NCBI GenBank assembly: GCA_031213475.1
Contig: JARUPZ010000024.1
Location: forward strand, 5,364,038-5,428,037
Direction: 5' to 3'
Length of the DNA: 64,000 nucleotides
Origin: Nereocystis luetkeana
Lineage: Eukaryota > Sar > Phaeophyceae > Laminariales > Laminariaceae
This document shows, piece after piece, positions 12,325 through 24,400 of the stretch (positions are counted from its first letter, which is position 1; every line of letters starts with the position of its first letter). The position numbers were made by a program, and so were the translations under genes. The notes beneath the pieces are model-generated. The model was not told where the DNA came from. It did no database searches and was given only the letters and a program-made list of their open reading frames with translations.

Positions 12325-12475
12325 CCCCACAAAGAGTGGCGAAGCTACTGTAAGTGCCCGAACCCAACGAAGCGAGGAGACAAATCACGTTTGTTTTTGG
12401 AGCTTCTGGTCCTCGAGAATGCTTCGAGCGTTGGCGGCGATGGTGATGTTTTTACCATCACTTGTTGGCAGGGGG
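12325..12475 (+). CDS. Possible exon, unrecognised
   Basis: Follows a good pyrimidine tract and acceptor (TTGCTGTTAG). One frame gives about 50 natural-looking residues, including SYCKCPNP and FLELLVLENA, before a G run. A second frame would leave at the good donor GTAAGT at about 12351. Which is used, if either, cannot be decided from the sequence. Confidence 0.22.
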
Positions 12476-12734
12476 GGGAGGGGGCGCGGGGGGGGGGGGG
12501 GGGGGGGGGGCAGACTCTACGTTTAGGTGTAGGTGTTTTCGGCGTGTGTTTCGTCACGCTGGAGGGGTATGGTGTACAGTAGGCGAGATCGTCGGACGTG
12601 GCGCAAGGGTTTCATCTTCTTTTTTTTCTCTTCTGTTTTCTGTTTTTCGTTATGGTGCTCAAATGCGGTCAGGGGGGGGGAGGGAGTGTTGGTGGCGACT
12701 GGGGTCGGGGTGGGTCGGGGTGCGCTTGGCAGCG

Positions 12735-12909
12735 GACGGATATCATACCGGCGCTTTGGTTCGCTCACGGTCAGTCACGCCAGCTATCTTCTTTTCGCGA
12801 CCATGTGTCGGGGCGTGCCCATGCGCCATCTCGGGCAGGAGCAGCCAGCCTTGCTCTTCGACCAGCTCAACATCGGCCTTGGGCGGGCAGGGCTGGATTT
12901 CCTTCTGTA
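12735..12909 (+). CDS. Possible terminal exon, unrecognised
   Basis: Plus-strand frame ending at TAG 12907-12909. Its last 35 codons (from MCRGVPMRHLG to GLGRAGLDFLL) use almost only G/C at third positions and have a globular composition, unlike the two other frames. The upstream limit is unclear because the frame runs back into low-complexity sequence. It could be the 3' end of a gene including 11402-11869. No family recognised. Confidence 0.33.
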
Positions 12910-13009
12910 GGTGGAAGACTCAAGTCTCGAAGCAGCGACGTACGAGTCGCTTTCGCTTTTTTTTTCGACTCACGAGGTAAAACGTTTCGAGGGTGTGTTT
13001 CGTAGGGTT

Positions 13010-13145
13010 TATATATACTCTGGATGTACCTGGGTATATACCCGGGTACGTCGTAAGGTATGTTTATATGCACTGCATGTACCCGGGTATCTACCCGGGT
13101 ATGACCAACATACTGAGTTGGTACTCGGGTATCCCAGATGTAGAC
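13010..13145 (+). repeat. ACCCGGGTA minisatellite, short array
   Basis: Imperfect repeats around TACCCGGGTA and TACCTGGGTA. The same motif makes larger arrays at 44815-45005 and 57405-57735. Confidence 0.6.
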
Positions 13146-13529
13146 CTATGTACCCTAGGAAACCCCCGTTAGAAACATTTACATTGATCATGAGATCCTA
13201 CGGTACGGTACCTTCGTTATGTACATGCTGCTGCTGTAGGTGTATTCAGCAGCGGTGTTATGCCCACTACGATACTGTTCGATACTGTTCTTTGTACGTA
13301 CTACTGTAGGTAGAGCATTAATCATTACCAGGTAGACGACACTATTGGCTTGTTTGTACCTCCTTCAGTGGTCGGCGTACTCTAAACTTGAAAAAAAAAA
13401 ATGTTTTGTTTTGCTCACGAAACGTTTTTTTTGCACGTGCGAGGTTAAACATCGAATACAGTATATATAGCAGTAGCGTTGATCACGAGACACTGTTAAT
13501 ACTACGCGCTTCCGCTGTGTGTAGACCAA

Positions 13530-13720
13530 GTCTAATGCGATGCGACTCGACTAGGACAAGGAAGTTCTTGTCAAGTCTTCTCGCGATAAGAAGGTATGGC
13601 ACGCTCTGCTGTGGTGGGTTGCGGGGAGGAGAGCCTACTGTGTGTCCCCCCCGGATCTGAACCACGACTTGGAAGGAGAGAGAACAGAAGGGCGAACATA
13701 ACAAATTGCATGATGAAAAA
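13530..13720 (+). repeat. Dispersed repeat D, copy 3
   Basis: Shares CTTCTCGCGATAA, the CCGGATCTGA block and the GGAAGGAGAGAG tail with 3243-3440, though more diverged. Confidence 0.5.
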
Positions 13721-13848
13721 ATGACCAACAAATTACGGGTTGCAGTGAGTGGAGTCTTGCTCACACTTCGTACCAATAATCACTCCACGACTTCTTGAGA
13801 GGATAAGGATGATAACCCAACCAACCTTTCAGCCAGTCATCATGCTGG

Positions 13849-13990
13849 ATGACTGCCTGTCGCCCATCACAGCGGTTGATGGGTGGGAAGCGGCAGAGTG
13901 ACTTGAGTGACACGTGCATGATGACTCCCTGTCGCCCATCACAGCGGTTGATGGGTGGGCAGCGGCAGAGTGCCTTGTGTGACCCGTGTG
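13849..13990 (+). repeat. Two-unit tandem repeat, period 72 bp
   Basis: The block GTCGCCCATCACAGCGGTTG, with the following GGGTGGG and GCGGCAGAGTG, occurs twice 72 bases apart (units starting at 13849 and 13921). Confidence 0.8.
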
Positions 13991-15088
13991 AAGCCACCGC
14001 CGCGAGCGCGCGGGGCCGCGGCTTTGCTCGAGCGTGCATGTTTCAGAGACGGTAAAAGAAAACGAGGTAGATTAACTGCTTTAAAAGCAAACAAAATGAA
14101 CCACGGCCAACATACCACGGTCAAGAAAAGATGCAAGAGTTTCTTCAGAGATTATATGATCTGAATAAACCTTACGAAATGAAATCCACAATTATGGAAT
14201 GAGAGAATAGAAATGGGCCACCAGTCCTCCGTTTTTTTTTCGTTTCACAAACCGTCGTTTAGTTTCGATCGAGCGGTACGTAGCGTACAGCAGGATACAC
14301 GGACATCAAAATAAGAAACAGGAAATATGGTCCAGGCTGGATCTCTTCTTCAAGAAAAGGTGCGTTCTACACTTCAGTAACTTCGTTGTATTACTACGAT
14401 CCCCGAATTTCTTGTGTTCGCGTGATCCCCAGCCTCTTGCCTTTCTAATTTCTCGTTTTCTTAGTAGGAGTCCTGCACTATCCCTGCTAGTTAGAGGGCT
14501 CATGTAGAAATCAGGGCCTACGAGTAATAGTCTCAGGAGGAAGTAGTCAGAGGAATTTCCTGCCCGCAAAAGCAGTAGTCTGTTCAACCCGTTTTTTTTT
14601 TTTCCCGGACCCATGTATCATGTGGCGGGCGTCAAAAGCCAATATCAGGAGCGAGGGAGGTGGGGAAGCAGAACCCCCGCATCCCCCCCCCCCCCCCCCA
14701 CACACGAAAAGAACAGAAGGGAATGCAACAAAACCCACCTGGCGTCATAACAAGGCGGAGTTTCAAAACGCGCACTGGTGATGGGTCAATCTGGCGATAG
14801 ACGATCCACCGCCTTTTGCCACCCGCTACCCCCCCCCCCACTCAACTATTTCCGAGGAGGATGTTTCATGTCGGAGAGGAAAAAGAGCGAACGAGCACAT
14901 CGACCAAGAGGGTGCCGGTCGAGGCAAAGAAAGCTTGAGCAGGACCGAAAGGGAGGAGGGAGGGGGGGGGCGGGGGGGTTCAGGAACATTTTTCCAGGAA
15001 CAAAAATAATCCAACAAGGCAGCACCACTTTCATGAAAGTTTTGCCCCCCGGTTTTGTGTTTTGTCTTACGTAGTAACGCGATTGCTT

Positions 15089-15170
15089 TATTCGTTCTCC
15101 GAGGACGTCGGGTCTGCTACGACGCCCCCGTCACGAGTACATTCAGTTCCCCTCGTAGATCGGAACCGCG
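15089..15170. repeat. Decayed copy of the eIF3i stop-codon region
   Basis: The plus strand holds TTCGTTCTCCG followed by CACGAGTACATTCAGTT. The same order occurs about 205 bases away at 15297-15350 (CACGACTACATTCAGTT), which covers the eIF3i stop codon. This looks like an old partial duplication downstream of the gene. Confidence 0.5.
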
Positions 15171-15343
15171 GCCCGAGGGAAAAGACGAGAGGGAAACGAT
15201 CCCAGGAACACGTCTCCCTGGAAGAAAAACCCCAGAGGAACCACACCCCACACCCATTTATTTTTGTTTAGCCAGGACTCTCGGGGTTTTTTTTTTCGTT
15301 CTCCGTTGGGCGCTAGGGGACTAATCACCAGGCACGACTACAT

Positions 15344-15455
15344 TCAGTTGTCGTCGTATCCACCGGCCTCCTTACGCACTGGCTCTTCGAGCTCATCCGG
15401 AACTTCGTCCTGCTTGTTCAAGTAGTCCTCGTCGAAGAAGTGGAGTCGGACGTAT
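15344..15455 (-). CDS. EIF3I: eIF3i exon 7 (terminal)
   Basis: Begins with the last base of a split Gly codon after acceptor CGTAG, then [15 protein letters not shown] and an acidic tail ending GGYDDN and TGA (15346-15344). It matches the YVR-x-H-x-F end of eIF3i proteins. Confidence 0.93.
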
Positions 15456-18400
15456 CTACGAAGAGGCCGAGGAGAGTAGGGGGGAGGGGGCGGGGGGGGG
15501 GTCCAGATGGACGGTAAGCGAGGTGGAGAGGGGGCAGAGAGAGAGGGACAAGGGTTTTACCTTAGAAGGCGCCCGATACTATCCAATCCAGTTTATATGT
15601 TGTCGAAATATGTTACCAGTGCTGGGCATCCGGACATTGCGCACTTTAAATAGGACCGTGGTTTGGGGTTTCCGCCACGTAGGCGGGACGGCGTGACGAA
15701 ATAACTCTTTTTTTTCTCTCTCCCAGGGCACGGTCCAAGCTGCGCGGAAGCCAAGTCCTATCTCCTGGCCCCATCAATAGGACGGACCCTTTACTGCATC
15801 AAGATCGTACAACACCGTCATCGCGGCATCAAAAACACGTACAGTAGAGCATCATCTCTCCAAATCCAAACCTCTCATCTCTCGAGGCGTGGTCACCCCT
15901 TATCAAGATAATACTTACGGAGGTTTCGTGCTTGGCGCCCAAAGCCTTCTGTCCGACCCTAACCCCCAGGCAGCGATGAAGTGCTACTCGTAGCATGTTG
16001 TGGTTTTGGTAAGACTCTAGGTTGATTCGGCCGGGTTGGATGCTGTGCTTGGAAAATAATGCACCAGGTATTCAGTAGCTTGATCCGGCACGTTCGGGAT
16101 GCTGGCCTGGAAACACCAAAGGTTGAAACATGCCAGGTACCCCTCAGCCAACCAGCGCGCGCACGTGGCTACATACCCGGATACCTTGGGGATGTTCGCC
16201 GTCAGCAGGTGACCGCTATCGGCGTCTCTTACCAAAGATGCTACTAGGTACAGCAGTACTATTAATAGGATGCCGGTCATTCTGAGCGCGTCAACATTCT
16301 TTTTTGGATTTAGGGTACTGGGCCTTCTACAGTAGCACTTGTTTCTCCCCCTCTCCACCATAAAAAAAAACACCGAAACTACGGATAGCGCTTGTTAGCT
16401 GCCGGCTATAATATGGCTCAGTCGGCACCATCTGCAGCAGTGATCGCAGGAGAGTCTCCCTGCCTGAGTGAAAACAACTTCCAAGACATCGCTTATTCGT
16501 ACGAAGGCAAGGTTGCTATTGTAGGGAGAAGGGTCTACGGTCATACGACTACGGCCGTGCATGATATCGAGTACCCCCCCCCCCTCTACCCCCGCAACCG
16601 CCTCCCCAAAAATTCACAGCGCGAGGTATCGCAGTGACAAGGAGCACCGATACGTGCGGCAAGGTAAGGTCCCATTGCATTTTATCTGCCCCCCTCTATG
16701 GACATACGACTACAGCCATGCATGAGATCGAGTACATCTCTCCTATCGAGTGCACCCCCTTTACGGCCATACGACTACGGCCATGCACCATGCATGAGAT
16801 GAGAGTACATCTCTCCTATCAAGCACGCCCCCGCCTCCCCCACCCGCGCCCTCCGTCTCGAAAGGGATGCGTGGTTAGTGGTCAATTGACTGAGGCAAGC
16901 TACAAATAAGCCCCCCACCCCCCTCCGTCCCAACTACGGCCATATGCATGACATGATTTCCCCGCCCCGCCTCTTGCTCATCCCCCACCCCCTCCCAAAA
17001 CCACCGAAACCTGAGTGAGCTCTCACCCGTCCTCCGCCCCCGACGCGTAGCTGAGCCCGTTCGGGTTGATCGCCAGGGCGTTGATGGGCCCGAAGTGCCC
17101 CTTCACTCGCCCGAACTCCTCCTCGTAGATCATGTGGAAAAACCGACTCTCGAACTTGCCCACGTTGGAAGAAGTGGTGGTTACAGACATGGCGTCCTGC
17201 CCTCCGCCCAGGATGACGTGCTCCTATAAACAACGGCGTCGTTAGCGGGGGGGGGGGGGGGGGGGGGGGCGTACTTATTTGTTGCTTGCCTCATGTCATT
17301 TGACCATCGACCAAGCATCACTTTAGAGACAGGGGGGGGGGGGGGGTACTCGATAGGAGAGATGTGCTCGATATCATGCATGGCCGTAGTCGTATGACCA
17401 TACAGCCTCGCATCCCTACAATGCCGGGACGGGGGGGGGGGGTGTAGGTAGGGTTGATGGAGGCGTGGCCGATTTCTACAATTTCGGAGTATAAAGAAGA
17501 AGTGGGGCGCTTGGGCTACCAACGCGAAGGAAGCGGGGCGAGCTCGGGCTACGATAATAATGCGTGGGACTTGCTTCGTGGCATGCCGTCTCGAGGTGGG
17601 TGCGGTCGTCGGGCTCCTGTGGCTTTGGTGGTGTTCCTTCCAGTGCAGCCGGATTTCGTAGGGGGGGGGGGGGGGGGGTGTTATTCTTCTTCCAGCGCAC
17701 ACGGCCTGCTGCCAGTATGAGGCCACCTTGCCTCAATCACCTCTCTACTTACAGTGTATTCATAGTATTACGGGGGACCATGGTAAATAGGACCAAATAT
17801 TGTTCGTAAAAATAGCGAAATATAAAGGTGTTTGTGTGTACCGTAGGTCCTATTTAATATGGTCCCCCATGATGGTATCAGATACAAAACGAAATTGTAT
17901 TTTGAGACAAAGTGGAATCACTCTGGGCAATATATAAGGACCATTCATACATCAACATGAAGACTAACCGGTGCTCATATTTACAGAGTGGTATTACCCT
18001 TTATATTTAGCCCAGAGTAACCTGACTCTCGGCCAGCGGTGGTAGATTCAGCTTCAGCCAGCTCCGACCGGTAATAAAATTATCGTTCGATATTCAAATC
18101 AGGGTCCATTAGGTGACTGTATTCTCGGCCAGCATTTACATGTTGATGCTCAAATCATATATCTAAGTTGTGACCATATTATCGGCCAGTAATCCCCGAT
18201 TAAATGTTCGAACCAGAGTTTAAATCGTGACTATATTCTCGGCCAGGAAATTCTCGCTTGTGTGGTCAAGTTAACTCAGAGTTCAACTGTAGTCTTGGGC
18301 AGTAATTTGCGTTTGATTTTCGGATCAGAGTATAAATAAAAAGTGACTTTAGTCCCGGCGAGTATTTATCGTCTGACGCTCAAATCATAGTCGTAGTGGT

Positions 18401-21400
18401 GACTATATTATCGGCCATGGATCCCCTTTTGACGTTCAAATCGTAGTCTAAATGGTGACTATATTATCGGTCAGTAATTCCCGTTTGATGTTCGAATCGT
18501 AGTCTGAATGGTGACTATATTGTCGGTCAGTAATTCCCTTTTGATGTTCAAACCATTGTCTAAATGGTAGGGCTGTGAGTTAACGACAGTCGGCTGGAGT
18601 TCCCGGCTACTGGTAGTTAATATTACGGGGGACCATAGTAAATAGGACCAAATATTGTGGGCAAAAAAAACGAAATATATAGGTTTTTGTGTGTACCGTA
18701 GGGCCTATTTAATATGGTCCCCCGTACTAGTTGGCTGGTGAAGCCGGCCAACTGGCTTTAGTTGACTACTAATAGTCGGCTGGCGCCATTCTACATTATA
18801 CCCACTGTATAACTAAATTAAACGTGACCGGTATTCGGGAAAACTGCCAAGTCGGCACCGTCGACTATGGCTATGGGTTTCGATTAGCCATGCCATAAGT
18901 TGCAGCAGGAGTAGACCTCTCAGCTGAAACTCTCTTTCCCGCTCTCTCTCGAGCGAGAGTGGTCTCGCTGGGAAAATGCGCACCCACCCCCGTATGTAGT
19001 GAACAATCCTTCTATGAACAAGGAAACCCAATAGTAAGACTGTAGGCACCGCTGCAACTCGGTAACTATCAACACCTGACCAACTATTACACTACCTGAC
19101 CAACTATTACACTACCTGACCAACTACTGTAATACACTACCTGACCAACTACTGCCATACACTACCTGACCAACTAGTACACTGCCTGACCAATTACTGC
19201 AAAACCAACTAATACACTACCTGACCAACTACTGCAATACACTACGTGACCAACTAATACACTACCTTACCAACTACCAGGTAATATACTATCTGACCAA
19301 CTAATATTCTATCTGACCAACTAATATACTACCTGGTACCAGACTCGCAGCTGCTGGAGAATTTAAGTCCTCCAATGAACAGGTCTACTAAAGGAGTGAC
19401 TATATTCCCGGACACAGTGGTCAGCCATCTAGCTCACAGCTGTACTAAACGGGTGACTATATTCCCGGACATAGTGGTCAGCTTCTAGCCATCTAGCTCA
19501 CAGCTGTACTAAAGGGGTGACTATAGTCCCGGAAACAGTGGTCAAGTGTTAGAAAGGCAAATCCCAAAAACTTGAGACACACAATATGCTTGCACACCTC
19601 GTACACATCATCAGTTCATCTACAGATCATCAGGATATTTATAGAATATCTACAAATCATTTACAGATCATCCATCCACACATCATCCACACATCATCTT
19701 CAGGTCATCAGGTCATCTACATATTATCTACAGATCACCTACAGATAATTTACAGATCACCTACAGGTCATCTACGAGTTATGTACAGATCATCCATTCT
19801 CGATATGGTATGATCTAGCTCGCGTTGCCGGGTGAAAACCGTACAATCTGCACCACTTAGCGCATGTTTCCTGCTTTGGACCTGTATTGACGCAGGTCGC
19901 GAAAATCTCTCACACAAAGGCTGGTGAGGAACTATCAATAGATTATACTATCTGTAGACAGATCAGACAGATCATCGTCTCTCCGAGGTGTGCATACTCC
20001 GTACATACATCAGACTTACTTTTGTCGGGTGCATCACGGCGGCGTTGACAGGCCGGTCCGTCTTGTAAACCTTGAGCACCTGCGATGGGGAGTTTTATAC
20101 GTGTGTGCAGGCCGGGGTGGGGGAGGGGGGGGGGGGGGGGGGAGGGAGGGGACAGCGGGGGGTGAGAGTGAAGCTCCTATTCATAAACAACACCGGTGAA
20201 ATACAGTAGGGTGTTTTGCGATAATCCAAAATTTTGGTAGAGAGATAAAAAATTACACCTGAGACCGACAACCATGGGGAGCCGATTGGTTGAATAGGTG
20301 AATCCAAAGCGCCACGTAGCCAATCAGAAGTTGCTCCGTTTTCCGACCAACCAGCAGAGCTACCGAACCCAAGAATAATTGACGTCCAACAACAACATTT
20401 TGGTCATATTTTCCCCACAGCAATGCGTTTTTCGTGGGTTGGGATTGCTCTCGTATACGGTAGGGAACAGACTGGAAGCAACCCAACCAACCCAACCGAA
20501 GCCAACTCTTCCCAAGCGAAACCTAATACGGTGAAGCCGTCGCCAGGAACTGGAGGGCGGGGGGGGACGGGGGGTGAGTGATTGTGACGCCGCCATTCCC
20601 ACACAATACCGGGAAAAATAGACAACAAAGATGTCGCTACACGGGAACTCGCGCAGCAGGATATTTGAAGACCGTTGTCGACTTGCTGCACTGGTTTCGG
20701 TTGACGGCACTTGTGGCCGTTTTTCTCCCTCCCCCTAAAACAAAGTACTCGTAGCACGTTCGGTCGAAAAACCTTTTCGCAATCAAGAAACGAAACAAGG
20801 GATCCCTGGCCTGAGCCCCGTCAATATTATAAACCCGCTCATACGAATACCATATTCCCGACTGAACCAACACGCCTACACATGTGAGGAAACCCCTCGA
20901 TGACGTATCTTCATCGTCGGGGCATCTCCGATCTTCGTTTGCGGCTCTCGGACCCCTACAAAGCTGAAAGCTTGTCATTCGTCTCTCGATCGATCCACTC
21001 AGAGGGTATATTCGCTGTCTTTTAATGTATATGCTGAGGGCGCCGTGCCCTATGCATCCGCGGAATTGCTGTCGAAATAACAACACCGCAGTAGTACGGG
21101 GAACCATAGTAAATAGGACCTACGGCATACACAAAAACCTACATGTTTTCCTATCTTTACCAACAATATTTGGTCCTGTTTACTATTGTCCCCCCGTAAA
21201 TAGTGGTTCGGGGGCCCGGTTGAGCAGTGGTTCGGTGGCCCGTTATATAGTGCCTGTGTAGTCGCTCGGTACAGGTGGGATTTACCAGTGTATCACTGCC
21301 GTGCGGACTACTGTTGGTATTGTTGGCTGGCGTATGTCGGCGCTATGATGAAGAGGCAACACTATTGATGCTGCATTCGTGACCACGTGACAAGACGTGT

Positions 21401-24400
21401 GTAAGCTGGATTGAACGACCCAAATACAACACATGTGCAAGGACGAAAAAAAAAAAAAAAAAAAAAAACAGGAATGGAACGGCCCTGTGAGACAACAACA
21501 ACAAAAACGCACCTGGAGCGTGTCCGCGTCGAGGAGCTTGGACGTGTGGTCTTTCGAGCACGTGAGCAGCAGGGTGCGGTCCTTGTTCAGCGAGAGCCGG
21601 TTGATGTCCTTCGAGTGCACCTTCTCTCCCCCAAAAAAATCAGCACAAGTACACAGCACACAAAGTTTGGCGTTACGAAGCGTTCAGAGAGATTTAAAAA
21701 AAAAAAAAAACGATACAAGAAAAAAATCAGACCCGGCGCAACCTGTCAGATATATAATGGAAAAAAAAAGAAGAGAAAAGTACGGACCCGCCCGCCGCCT
21801 GCAACAGAAAAAAACGAACAGAAAAAGAAAACACCGTATCTGAGCAAGGCTTTGAACCATTATTGTCATGCCAGGGTCATCCAGTAGAAATAGCGACCTT
21901 AATCCTTTTACTGCTGCACCGCACATACACCTGCATCTGTCTCTCAACTCCCAAGACTTTTGTCCTCGACAGAGCTGGGTTCACCACTTTGTAGATATGA
22001 TCATTTTCCCGAGGAATATTCCTATTCTCCGTATATGCTTGTACTGCGACCGTAAATAGCCTAAAACAAAACGTGCACGGGGTGCGGGAAGGCGGAGGGG
22101 GATATAGCTCCACGGTCTATGGCATCATGATGTCGATGCCGGGTAAAATTTCCCGGGTTGCGACGCATTTTTCTTTGTTTGCATCCGACGATATTTTTCC
22201 GTTCGACGATTTCTGACCGTGTACGGTTCGCTCTTCGCGTTCACGGCCTCCGGCGGCTCCTGCGGAGGGCTAACTATATATCTGCACCTTGTGGGTGGGA
22301 GCAGGGAGTCAAATGGGATTACATCCGGGTGGGATCAGGAGAGCCCGGCAGGGTCCTGTTTCGTTTTCCCGCGTTAATGGAGAATATTCCGAGAACCTTC
22401 TTTTTTCTACCATGTGGAGGGCTCTACTGGCCCGACAACGGGAGCGTTTTCCTTAACCCTTTTAAGACTGCAGTTCCGATGTGGGGACAAGCCAGTCAAA
22501 TTCTAAGTAGTTTGTCCCCCAAACGGGACTGCGGTTCTAAAAGGGTTAAAAGGGGGTTACACGACCCCTGTTTGGGACTTCAGAGAGAAAAAGAACAGAA
22601 AAAAAGAAGAGAAATAAAAGAAAGAAAAAAAAATGACCATACAAAAAAATGACGACCAGAATCATAAGGGGGGCCGCTCCGTGATTGTGATCGGGGGACG
22701 ATATAAACAATGGTTGGTGCCCCCGAGTCACGATGCGAGGAGTCGTACGGAGCTGGCGCGGAATTGGTCGTACTCGTATCGTCCGGACGCTCACGCTGCC
22801 CCAATGCAGACGGTTCGATGGTTGAAAACACCAAAGTTACCAACCATTATTTATGGTCGCTAGTACTATTGCGGGGGACCATAGTTAATACCATGGTAGG
22901 ACCTATGGTACACACAAAAACCTATATATTTACCTTTTTTTACTAGCAACATTCGGTCATAGTTACCATGTTCCCCCGTAATAAGTATATATATACATTG
23001 TGGGGTCCCGAAGGGGTTCGTTCGCCTACAGTACGGCACAGGCTTATCATATACCTGGTACCTGCAGGGTGTAGTTAGGTGTGTACCTGTTTCATATGCG
23101 CTCGTCGCTGAGCACGATCAAGTCAACTCATTTTTTTTTTTTGGTTTACAAGTAGAGTCCCCTGAAAAAACAAAAACAGCTTAGCTTGAGCCAACCTGGT
23201 GTTCTCTTCTCGTATACGCTGTTTCGCATCCGAGGCCCCATTCTGGACAGTGGTCGAAAACAAACACTACCACCCCCCCCTTTCCTCTCCCCCCCCCCCC
23301 CCCCCCCCCGCCCTCTACATGCGACTCGGCAACACCTGATGGCGTTCCGCGCATGGTGCAAGCCATGTCTGACTGGTCGGTGAAAACCGGAGATGTTCCC
23401 TCCCGGCATTGTAGGGATGCGAGGGTATCTATGGTAATTTACGACTACGGCCATGCAAGACGTCGAGTGCCCCCCCCCCCCCCCCCCTCCCCCCTCCGAA
23501 ATGAGTAGCAAACAATTTCTGTACAATATGTGGAAACAACGTAATGAGCGCCCAACTGTTGGAGGTGTCTCTATTCGGAGTAGGATGAGTGCAACGTCTC
23601 GAAAGGGATGCGTTGTCAATGGTCAAAATTACCAAGACCAGCAACAAATGAGTACACGCCCCCCCCCCCCTCCCTCCCCCTATCCCCCCCCCCCTCCCTC
23701 CCCCGACCCCCCCCCCCCCCCCCCCCCCCCTCTCCCCCTAGTTCCTCTCTCGCCTGCGCATACTGCAGCTCCGATCCATCCAACGGGTCGAACGTTCGAA
23801 GAGTACCGTCGGCGTAAGCGACGATGAGCTTCTCGTTTAGCGCCCCCCACACCACCTTGGTCGCCTTCATCTTGGGAGGGAGGTCGATCTCTAACGAGGC
23901 GATCTTTTCCACTGTCATGTGATAGGTCGGCAGGGGCATTTTTTATATATATATTTTTTTTTGTGTCGTTTCAGAAGCGAAACCGTCGATAGAGTCGAAC
24001 GGGAAACCGCCGAGACAAAGAGATAAAAAAACGACCCCAGAGAGACGGAGCGGAGGGAGGGAGGGAAGGAGGGGAAGAGGGGGTGGGGGTCGGGTAGGGT
24101 AGGGTCGGGTAGCAAGGAAGCCGGGATGGGCGGGGGGGGGGGGGGGGGGGGGGGTAGAGGGAGGGGGGGGTGTACTCGATATCATGCATGACCGTAGTCG
24201 TTCGACCATACACCCTTGTATGCCTACGATACCGGAACGGAACGCGTTGGGTCTTTAGAGGAGGGGGGGTAGAGGGGCAAGCGCAGCAACAACCATTTTA
24301 GTTTGTTTATATTTCTCCACCTTTGTTTGTTTTTTTTTTTTTTCCCGTCGTACCAGGTATTGATATTGATCGACTTCTTACTATTAAGAGCGAGGAGGAG

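Noticed and set aside
18010..19550. CRISPR array
   Set aside because: Repeats are adjacent and degenerate without unique spacers, and the genome is eukaryotic.
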